Position numbers and translations under genes: made by a program
Part shown: positions 49,601-61,600 of the stretch, piece by piece
How the letters are laid out: each line of letters starts with the position of its first letter
Numbering within the stretch: position 1 is the stretch's first letter
Origin: Cheilinus undulatus
Taxonomy: Eukaryota; Chordata; Actinopteri; Labriformes; Labridae
DNA length: 64,000 bases
NCBI RefSeq assembly: GCF_018320785.1
Contig: NC_054867.1
Coordinates: 27,655,855-27,719,854, forward strand
Reading direction: 5' to 3'
Notes under the pieces: generated by a model
The model's database searches: none
What the model was told of the DNA's origin: nothing
Seen by the model: the letters and a program-made list of their open reading frames with translations, nothing else

Positions 49601-52600
49601 AAACATGGACACCTCAGTCTATCCCATCTGTTCTTACAGTTAGCCATCTGCCCACCCACCCATGTACACCACTGCATACAGACAAACAGCCTACATCTAT
49701 ATCCCAGAAATACCAGCTACAAGGAAAAATGAGCCTGGAGCCTTGTCTAGCTTTTATTTATCATTACATTAGTTAACACAGAAGATCAGTGGGACTAGAG
49801 ATGTTTTAGATTTCTTTTATTTCACACACAAGACTATAAGTGACATACCTGCGTATAGCCACTGTCATTGCCTCAGGGGAAGTAGCACAAGGACAAATAA
49901 CTTCTGGCTTCAGCCCGTGTGACTGAAATACGTTTAGGAAGGCATCACATGAAGACACCGACCCTAGATGACAAGAGATGTTGGATTCATGATATTCTAC
50001 CCAAATTAGCACAGACACATTCTTCAAAGCTGAGGGATTATACAGTACTCACAGGGGTTAGCACCATCAGCAACTATCAGCATTCGTAATGAAGCCAGGC
50101 TGGTGTCTCTCTGATCCCGATGAGCCATCATGGCCCAGTGCAAATCCCGACACTTCACCAAAGCTACACGAGCTGCATGAGACAGAGTGGCGGGTCAGTT
50201 TTTGCATTCACTTCTTCTGAGTGACTTTTAAGCCAAAGAAACGTTTAATTTTACCTTTGTTTGTGTGGACCCTCTGCACCCAGGAGAGGGGGCAAGCCTT
50301 CATCACGGCATAAGGAACACTGATAGTGTGTATCCTGTTCATTACGGCCTAGAAATCAAACAAACCTGATTAAGCTGCTGCAAAAATATTGCATTTTTCT
50401 GACAATTAAGACGAAACATATTCTTTGGGATATTCAATGAAATAATGTTACTAATTTACAGATTATTTAAAATTTATGAAATCTCCACAACATAATCTGT
50501 GGTTTATTAATATCTATTTTGAGTTAGTTGATGTACAATTATTACCATAAAAAAGTGAATGAACTAACCAACAAAAACTTCTCTAAGAATTCAAAAATTA
50601 TGCAAATGTGAAAAAAACCCAGATAAAATCATAGTAAATAGTCAAAATAAATACAAAAAAATCAAATAATCGGAGTACCTTTGAAAAACATTACATTGAT
50701 ATTGTTATGATAAAACAAGAGAAATAACCTAAAACTTTCAATTAAAAGACAGAAAGACAGCTTAGGCAAATAACAGAATGTGAGTAATAATCATAGTATC
50801 TATGCATAAAGGAGCATTAAAATAAATGAAAGCCGCTCTTTGAAAGAATAAACCACAGGACTCCTCTGCCTATTACTAAACCCATAAGGATATTTGATTT
50901 TTTGTGTTTATTTTGACTATTTACTATAGTAATATAGTATACTATACAAGAAAGCCCGGAGGCAAAGAACTGGCACATTTTGGTTTTTCATAACACTTAA
51001 TGGCCAAGGAGCCAAGCTAATGCCTTTGTAAAATATTTTCTTTGCATTCATGTGACTTAAATCCAGTTACAGCCCTGCACATGTCCACATGCACTCACCG
51101 TGAGAACTCCATGCCAGAGTCCCATATCTTTTTTAAAGTCCAGGACATTCACTAAAGTTTCCCCTTGGATAGAAAAAAAAGATAGAAGTCACTTCAGACT
51201 TAAAAAACAAAAAACAAAAGTAGTGATTTAAAACAAAAGGGAAACTTCAGATGATGGATAAGGAGTCACTACTGTTCTTCACTTACCCTCACAATAGTTA
51301 CAGGCCTGGGTCAGAGCCTGGCAGTGGGTCAGCATGGCTACTTTAGACACAGCCACACCCACCACTGTGCCTTCTTTACTCGCCTTGTACTACACACACA
51401 GGACGCAAGAGACAACAATGTAAATACACGTGCAAAAGGAACACACTTGTCCTTTTATGACAAGTCATGTTGTTTGTTTTATTATGTTCCAAAATGATGT
51501 GTTATTATAATTGAGGTCAAATCATACTCTAGCATAGTCTAGTGAAAAGTAGTAACTAGAAAATATGGCAACTAGTTACCTCTATATAAGCAGGGTCGGT
51601 ATTGGCAGTGGGGATATGCGGTTGCCAGTCTTTGGAGGGTTTGGTCAAGTATTTTGAATCTGTTACCACCCACTTCATTCGAGGCCAGCCTATCAAAGGA
51701 GAGGTCACAGGAGAGGACAGTGAAAACATTTTGAAAGAGTTACTGACTGCATCCATAGCCTGCATTAAAACACAACACAGTCTATCCTCTCTGCTTTACA
51801 GGTTTATGCACAAATTGTCAGTAAATTTACACACACATTAAAGTCAAGCTACTGTTATAGCTTTGATTGGGTGACTTAACTGGACTACAGACCTTGTCTT
51901 AGTATACTAGTACAAGCTCACCATGAAAATGGAATTATTGACAAGAGCATGTCTGCCTCCACTACAGTAGAAGGCGATGTGCTCCCTTTTAGCTAGTTAC
52001 TAAAAACCTTGCTGATAAGTAAGCTAGCAGCTAACTTGTTTTACACTAAATGGTGAACATATGGACAATTTTTACAGGTCCAAACATTTCAGTTTTGTTT
52101 CTGGCCTGCTGAAGTGTGTCAAGCTGCTACTGATAACACCATTTTTCTAGTGAGTGCACAGAGGTAAGGTGATTATAGCTGCTTCTCTGATATCTAAAAA
52201 GGTTATTTGAGCTCTTATTATGCAAACTGTGTAAGTGTTAGGCTCAAGACAAGCTGAGTCAGCTCACAGATGTGTTAAAGCCCCAGACAGGCATGTAGAA
52301 ATACTCTGAAAAGCAAGTGAACTTGTTGTATGTTGCTGTTACTACAGATATTAAACTTGGTGAAAAAAGAACACTTTCAAACTCATTGCTGTGCTTCATG
52401 TTAATTACGAACAGGTGACATTTAGCTTGGCTGCTTAGACCTGGAGTGAAACATGCTGATGACTGGACTCAGACTGAACTGTTGTATGTTACATATCACT
52501 CGAGTACACTTACAGTAGCATTGGTTATGACTTGTGTGCGCACTACAACACAATGCATGTGTTTAAACCAGTGATGACAGTGTTGCAAAAATCTACTCTG

Positions 52601-55600
52601 TGGCAGAAATTTTACCAAGGATGGTTTTGACTCTGGGTTCCCATCACTACACTACGCTTTACTTTTGGCACCAATAAAATGCTTTGCTACTCTGTTCTGG
52701 GTCAAAGTCCAGCATCGAAGCTGTGGAGAATGAGCAGAATGACTAATTCAGTTTGGGTTCAATTGAGGTTATATGCAAGAGTAAATTCATCTCCAGTTGC
52801 ATTATTCAGGTGTGCTAGTCCTACTTCAAGAAATTTCATTTAGTACGATTTCAGTCCAACTCAAATGTTTACATGCATGTTGACAGCCCAGTTTTAGTCA
52901 GACTAATACGATAATTTGATTTTTTTCTCAGTGCATATAAATTTACAGAGACTGAAGTTGACCATGGGCAGCCATTATACTATCTACTTTAAGCACTATT
53001 TAATTGAAGGCTGTGCATTTCATAACCAGCAGGTGTATTTATGATCAATTAATAATTTTAGAAGCAACAAACGGACCTTTAAACTGCATAATCTCCCCTG
53101 TGGGCAACTTCGGTAAACCCTTCAAACAGATCTCACTGGTCAGAGCCAAACCGACACCACAGCTACCAAGCAGGAACCCCACCTGGCTGATACCTGCATC
53201 CTAAAAACACACACAAAACACATTCAAAGTACTTAAAACCCACTTTAAATAATTTACTCGAAAAACTTATGTCAAAGATTGCTCCTACCTTGCGAGACAG
53301 AGGTACTTCTATAGGTACAGGTATGACTTCAGCCAGGAGGCAGCCATAGAAAGCCACCCAGAACATCCCAGGGTCACTGTTGGGGTAAACCAGCGCTACC
53401 TACCAAGACATGAAAGTCTAAGGTCAGGCACTTTTTAAAGAAGACAAACAGACTTCAGTGAAGATTTTACATTTTTAAGTTACACAACTGTCAAAAGTAT
53501 TAGGAGGTATTTTGTCTGAGTTTCAGGTCTGTTTTGCTCAATAGTATGCCTACATGTATGTAGTATGCTTCATTTAATAGTTGCTCACATATTCAATCTG
53601 AATCGAAGTGGGGAATAATGAACCAAAACATATATTCTCATGACTAGATTAATGTTGCTAACATGGCTGAAAATGTTATAATACTTTGTTTTCCTCATTA
53701 GGAAATTAGTGTCTGATGTGAGCCCTTTAGAGATAATTCAAAAGGTAATCTGCTTTAGAATCAGGGTTTTTACTCGTGGGCATATTGAAGTGGCAGAAAA
53801 ATGCACAGCTTTTTTTGTTAAAGGAGTACTTCACCTTTTTGCTGCAAATCTGCAAAATGTTGTTTCCCTTTGTACTCAGTGAACTCCGCAGAATGACATC
53901 ACATTACATGCACATTGCTGTTCTTTGTGTATTTGTGTGCCAGCTCTCTCACCCTGTCTCCCGGTTTGAGGATTTGCTCGTTCTTGGCTCCCAGCTTGTT
54001 CAGGAGTGTGTATGCCAGCTTCACACTGCGACTCCACAGCTTCCCTAACAGACAGAAGGTGGAGGTGGGAGGAGGGTGTAGGAGAGTGAGCTATGTGCCT
54101 GACCATTGCCAGAAAAAACTCATGTAATGCAGTAAAAAGCATAAATCTACTATCCAAATGAACCCTTGAACTTAGAGGATGAACTACTTAGAAACACCTC
54201 TAAACAAACTACCTTACAGTTTCAGCTTCCATCTATTTCATTGCTTCTGATTTGACATTGTTAATCCCTCATATGAATGGCCCCATGTCTCACCATACGT
54301 CAGGGTGTAGAGCGGTTTTCCTGTGATGTCGAGAGCAGTGAGGGCAGGACTTTTGCCCTGAGTTGCCCCCCAACGGGCCAGCGCTGCCTGCAGGGCTGGG
54401 GGCCAGTTACTGACCACTCCTAAAGGCTCTCCTTTTACAGGGATGATCTGACGGCCCTCCGGCTTTGGAGTGTTGGGGTCTGGTGTGGGCACTTTAAGAG
54501 AGAAAGACACCACAGAAACGTTTTAATCATAAAATTAATTAATAATGTGCACTGGTGAGACCGCCTGAAGCTCAAACATCACTGCTGGGATTTACAATGT
54601 GTTGTTTTAAGGGATGCATGATATTGGATATTTGATATCTGATATGCCAATATTTACAAAGTAATTTAGTCTCCCTGATCCCAGCAACTTATCTTGAAAA
54701 AGTCTTCAAAATTTATTTGAAAAACAAAACATTTTGGTTTAAATTTGAATGAAGTATGAGGAAGTTTGGTTGGAGTTTACGGTCTAGTTGCATACCTTCT
54801 ACGATCTCCTCTGAGTCGTCGGTGAAGAACTCACTGAGCGGTGGCCTCTTTGGCCTCTTCAGGGTGTTGAGCAGCTGCTGGATCTTTGTGGACACTCTGC
54901 TGCTCACAGGGACTCCTACACACAGGATGAAGGTGGAGAGAGGTGGTGGCACGACAAAAGACTGTCACAAACAACGGATCAAACATTCAGTATCAAAACT
55001 CTACGTGTTTAAACAACTCCCCATCTTTTCACCATGCTGCTCTTCATCCCAAAACACAGAAGTGTTTATTTTAAGCTAAATTTATAACTGACTGTGAGAT
55101 CCTTTGAGAATGAAAAGCAGCATAAGTAGGTGGCAACAACACGAGGAAAACACAGTGAGAACTGGGGTAAAGGTTGTTTTTGTTGGTTCGGGATCACACG
55201 TGAGGATTCATTCTGTGTGTGGACCTTGTTTTAATTGCATTTATTTCCTTTTGTTTCTTTAACCATTCACTACAAACATGAGGGAGAATAAGGGAAGAAC
55301 AGCAAACACAGGAGGCTCAGGACATAATAAATAAAGGAGTTTCCTTACTCTGGAAATTACCTCTTCCTATCAGCCAGTCAAATCAAAATAAAACAGAGAA
55401 AGATCAAGAAGAAAAGAAAGTGGTAAAGTCTGATTAATGAAATGTCACGGTTGGAAGTTGACATTTTTTTTCTGAGGAGAAAAGAGATCTGTGAGTGGAA
55501 TCTGCACCCACAGAGACACACAATCTAAACCAATGTTACCAGATGGATGTATTATGATGTAGTTGTTACCATCTGCAGTCTCCATCATGCTGGAGCGGCT

Positions 55601-58600
55601 ATGCCCCCGGCTCATGCCCCGGACCACCGCATTGGAAGGCAGGTCCACCCTTGGGCCCCGGGACTGAGGGGCCATGGCTGTCACATCTGGAGGGGGGGCA
55701 TTGTTCTCTGAGGGGGCTGCAGGTGGGAAAAGGAAGGACAGTCTGAACATACTCATTTATACAACTATTATATAAAAACAGTGTCAGACACACGACATCA
55801 AAAGGCCTTGAAGACAACAAACGACTGGAAATAACTGTTGAAAAAATTAATTTTAAGTCTAAATATCAGAGTGCTGCTGTACTGTGGGCACAGAAGTTGT
55901 TTCCATCATTTCTGGCAAAGCAGAGTCAGCATGAATAAATTGATATTTGATGATTTTATTCTTCAACATAGTTCAGAATCGTGCACTGCTTCTGGTGGGT
56001 ATAATGTATAATGTTTTGCCCTTGTGGAAAAACATCCAGGCAATTAAAAAGTAAAACTCATAACACAGAAGTGCAATCAGAAATCAGAAAAAGCACTGTG
56101 GGGAATCATTTTGATCTGATTAACAACTGTGTTGCTCCTCTCAGTTAAACTGATATTGACATGTTATACTTCCACAGAGAGGGGAGGAGGCATCAAAAAC
56201 CATATAAAACATGAGGCTTTATGGATTCACTCTGAAAAACTTGTCAAAAAAAGGTCTTAATAAGGACATGGACATAAATATTTTTTAAAAAAGATTATTA
56301 AAAATGATTGAGTGGCTCACCAATGCGACTGTTAGCCATCATGTCGGTCACCGCTGCAGTGTGCTGCTGGTACTGAGGCTGGTACTGCGGTTGATAGTGA
56401 GGCTGATACAGGGGCTGGTACTGAGGTTTGTACTGAGGCTGAGGCTGAGCCTGGCTCTGAGGCTGTGGCCTGGCCTCCCTCTCATGGGACAAGGTGGAGG
56501 AGGCCGAGGAGGAGGTTGATGAGCCCTGGGGGTTCACCCATCCATCTGGGCTCTGCAGGTTGGGATGGACCACAGGCGGAGGAGCGACCACTGATGAATG
56601 CCTGCGTAAGGCCGACTCGTCTTCAGAACCTGATGATGAGTCTGAACAAAAGAGTACATAAGAGAATTTAACCAGCCCTGTCTTCTCTTCTCTAATGGTT
56701 AATACGTCTGAGTTCAACTACAGAGAAAGACGATCTTTCTCTTCGTCCTACCTGGTGGTGTGCGGGTTTCAATGGGAGACTGTACATAGGTGGAGCGTCT
56801 CTTGGTAGGCATGGGGAGAGCCATCTTCTCCTCCTTATGTTTAGCCAGAGCAGCCTGCACTGCCTCAGTGTGTACATCTGTAAGAAAGAAAAAGTTTACA
56901 TTAAAGTAGGGAAAACAGCAAATCTGAATCTGATTCAGAGAGAGGCTGAAATAATACTCATATTATCAAAAATAATTTTGTGTTTGTCTTTTATACTAGT
57001 ATAATTATTTTATTTTTGAATCTAATATCTGCTGATACTGATATCATACCGATATAACCGCGCATTTCTAAAATCTTATGTTCATAAAATTGTGTACCTT
57101 GGCAAAAGGCAGGGTTACTTTCAATAGAAGATGTGGAACCAGATTAAAAAATAAGAGCTTGATCATTTTTTTACAATTCAACTATTAAAGAACAAAAATA
57201 CAGTTGCAACTCCACTTATAAGTAATTAAAGGAGACATATGAAAACCCCACTTTTCAAATATTTTTCACATATTTCTGGGTATCTGGAGCATACACCAAC
57301 CAAATAAAATGTGAAAAAGCCAACTTAGTTCCTTTTTCATGGTCTGCCTATGTCTGAAGAACACAAAATCTAACAAGAGTTTCATCTGATATCTCCACCC
57401 GTAGGTGACAGAAACTTGTTAAACAGAGCAGATATCACAGAGACACATTCTGTAGATGATGATGATGATGATGATGGAGAAGATGGATTGATTACTATTT
57501 ATCATTAGGTTACCATTATATCATTATTATTACTTAATAGTTTTGTGCACAGTGTCAAATTATTTTTCTCTTGACCATATCAATAGCACTTAATAACAAG
57601 TCACCAAACAAATGTGAGTTATCTGTCTTTTGAGGATAACTTCGTCAACTTACAGAAATTAATATCATGGCACGGCATCTCATTGTTGACTAGTTGGACT
57701 TTTGTCATTGTGAAAGCAGGGAACCCCTTAAACAGACAGCTGTTAGTCAGCAAAAACTGAGAGCTTTACAGCAATTGTAACATACTTTCCCCTCTTTAAA
57801 CAATCATTCTGTGTTTCATGAGGTTAAACAAACAGGTAACACTTCTACTATCGGTACTCTTCAAAGCCTCCCTCCTCATCTCTCCACTATTCCTGCTGAT
57901 GTTAGTTTTAGCGTATTGCTAACCAAACAATAAGGCTGCAGAGACTTTGACCTAAAGCAAGGTAACAGGTAAGCTCATAACCAACATTTAGATAAATGTC
58001 ACATTGTTGGGACAGTTTAAGACACATTTAAATCTGTGCTTGACTGTCGGTTAGGTGTTTGTTGTAATGGTTTATTGGTAATTTCTGTGGAGGATGTTAT
58101 TTGACTGTTGTATGGTAGTGGCTAATGTTCAAACGGGCTGAATGAGAGCTAGCATGAAGCTAAGTGTTGTTTGTCATGTGTAAAACACAGCGTGTGTAGT
58201 TCGACTGACTGTATGCATGTAGGAAACAGCTGATCACACTTAACATTTTGTTTGTTTAAACAGCTGGCATCCAGATAAACAAAATAATGACTTTTCGTAG
58301 TCATTTCCATGGTCTGATCATGTGTAACCTGTGTAAGCAGTAGGCTATAACCAGGAGAAAACAGCTCTGGTTTTGTTAGGCCTTTAAAAATGAATCAGGA
58401 CATTAGAAAAATGATGAAAGAAGTCACCAGAGAAACAAAAGAAGATGACTGAGTTTTCCCACTGAAACAGAAAGCCAAACTGTGTGATAGCCTACACACT
58501 TGCCCACACACATAAACATGGTAAGACATGCAGACACTTTCACTTGATGACACCCACGGGCCAATTTATAAGGACCACGTTAGCAGCCCCACATTCAGAC

Positions 58601-61600
58601 AGCGTAACAAAACATGAGCAACAAAAGCCCACTCGCTGACAAATCACATACATAATCAGGGGACACAGCTTCCGTCCTAACTTCAACGCGTTTATAGAAA
58701 TCATCACCATGGCTCATTACACAGCTGCAGCAGGGACCATTATTGCATAACTAGCATTCTGCTGTACAGCCTGCTCCCAGCTAAATCATCTTCTCTCATA
58801 ATGTGCCGACGTCCACCCTCACACAGGAGCGTCAGGAGTGGATGACTCCTTACACATGTCTGGGAGGCTGTCTCTGTGGTGATAAGCACGCAGAGGTGTG
58901 TGGAGGCTAGCGTTTTGCTTAGCCAGTTTAAACTATCTCTGATACACACTGACAACTACAGATTTTAATACGGTATTATCCTTTATACACACCCCTGAGT
59001 TTACTATTACAAATGTGAAGCAGATGAACAGTAGAAAAGATGAAGTACATTTGTTACTAAAGAGACAGCAGGCCTACAAAACACAGACAACACTTGTGGT
59101 GGAATTCACAGAGGTGTTTAAATACAAGTAATAACTACACAAAACAACAGTAGATGAAAGCAATTAAATTAAAGCTGTTATGTTTCCTGCAGCTCATGAA
59201 ATGATAAGCACTGTAATTTCCTCTGTTTTTTATTGCAGCAGCATTTTGAGTTTCCTATTATTAATAATTCCTCAGTGCTGGGATTCTGGGCTCTTGTTTC
59301 ATTCAGCCTTTTTTCAGCAGTGCTAGACACTCTAGGGAAGTCCCTGCATGTCTGTTCATATCTTGACTAATATACTCCTGTAACATTAAGATTATTTCCT
59401 CTCATTCATAACATTTATGAAACTAAAATAACATCTTCTACTTTTTGGTGATCCCCAGGTCCTTATCAGGTTAAACTTGTGAGATTCTTTAGTTTCTCTC
59501 AACCTTCTGCAGCATTTGTTAAAGCTTGTGCAAGTGCTTACCAGCAAGCACACTAAAATAATTAGCATAACAGTCAATCAATTTGACATTGTGTTAACCT
59601 TGTCAGAGTAGGCACTGTAGCATAATTAAAGTGGCATCAAGCTCAATGTTGCTGCCATGTGTTTAAAGAGGGGGTATTATGCCTTTTTTACACCATCTCT
59701 CTGATACCCACGTAGTAGCTTCACATGGTTTACAGCTGAAAAAACTCCTCATGTTTCTCACACTGGCGTCCCTTTTCCGGAGGATGGCTAGCGGCAGGAC
59801 TCAGTGTTTTGTGCCCGCCCCCTCCAATGTGGCTATGTTGCTATGCTAGTTCTTGTAAACTTTGAATGACCCGGAGTCTGACCCTGATAGTTTGGAGAGA
59901 GAGGGAGAAGCAAACCAGCAGCAGCGAAGGATAGAGAAGGACGTATCTGTTTGCTAAGTGTTTAATTACTGTGTTACTAAATGGGTTTGACTTATCCCTT
60001 GCCACATTTAGTGGTGTATTTATTCATCTGTGTTCATCTTGTGGGGGTGGTCTGTTCCGCTTTGCCTGCAGCACGGACGAACCAGTCAGGAGATCTTATT
60101 GCGATGACCTCATCAGTTCGCTCCATCGAAATCTCGTCTTGGGAAGATCTCGGAGAGATCTTGGAGAGATTCCCAATGAACTGTTTTCATCAGTTTTCAG
60201 TCTAATTCCAAGATTACTGCCATATACGCTTATCTTGCAGTTTGAAAATTTGCATACGTGAAGTATGGACACCAACATTGTGACTTTATATTTATGTTTT
60301 AAAAATCGGAAAAGTATAATACCCCCTCTTTAAAATAAGCTAGCAGTATTTTAGCTTATGCCCTGTATTAACTTTCTGGCATTTTATCTGAAGATTTGAA
60401 ATATTTGGTCATCAGTTTATTAGGCATGCCAAGTTAAGATTAACATTGACTTTGTTTTTCTTGTGCAAATGCATCACACCAAACTCTGACGTCACAGGTT
60501 AGTTAATTTTACATTACATTTATATCATCAAAGGTCAACAGAAAATACTAAACCTGTGTGAACAGGGTAATGGATGGCAAGTCTTGAAATGTTCACTCTG
60601 TCTGAAGGATGATGTAATTATAATTTTGGGGTCAAAGTTTAAAGGTCAAGTTCATTAGGCCTCATTGTAACTCCTTGCTTCTATGATTCTATGAGTCACA
60701 CAAACATAGAAAATAAAAGCTTTCTTTTAGTCCACCACTGTGATTTCACTATCCAGCAACTAAATATCTAATGGAGGCATATAAATGCCAGGATTTCTAG
60801 TTTGCAATGGCACTATACTTTTGTGTAAGACTTCTAAATCAAAGTTCACCCTCAAAAAGCTCCCAAATACAATAGACAAGTTCCAATGGATCACACATTT
60901 TACGGTATTACTTCACTTTTGATGGTATTTAGAGTAACATAAGTGAGAAAGGCATACAGTTTCCTTCCTGCTCTCTTTGACAACAGCATAACTAAAATGT
61001 AGCTCATATTTTTACTGTGTCTAATAAAATGAAATGGATGGCACCCTCACTACACGGTAAACCACACACTGTCTCGTTCTATCTTTCAACCACAGTCATA
61101 CTAAACTTTACTTCAGCACTATTTTTTTAAGCAGGAAAACAATGAAATGCTAGCTTCAGTTAGTCCATTTACATTCATCTCTCTATTTCTCTGTCTGACT
61201 TTTTCTTTGATTCTATTTTTACAGCCCTAATCCTCCATGTTGAATCATCCTCCCCAATCTCCTTCTGAATCCTTCAATCAGATAAAAATATTCTGTTTCC
61301 AGTTAGATTTTCTATGACAAAGAAGCCTTTTTCTAGCAAACTCCAGCCTTACAGACTGGTTTGAGATGAGTCAGTCTGATATTTAGATTGATGGACTGTG
61401 AGGGTGTTTTATATGAGAGGCAAGAAATGTTGAAAAGACACTGAGGAAGACTGATTCTCTCCTTGTACTGAATGCTCCGCACTCCTTCACCTCTACTCTC
61501 CTGCTTTTTTTTCTTTTATCCTTGACAGCATCAGGTTTTCCCCTCCACATCAGTATTCCCCCTGTTCTGCTCACACATAGCAAGGCAGTGACATCACTGC

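Noticed and set aside
49221-49643. A 140-codon plus-strand open frame
   Set aside because: It is antisense to the dip2b exon at 49438-49577 and to adjoining intron, with no domain or splice context of its own.
54756-55079. A 107-codon plus-strand open frame
   Set aside because: Shadow of the dip2b exon at 54796-54915.
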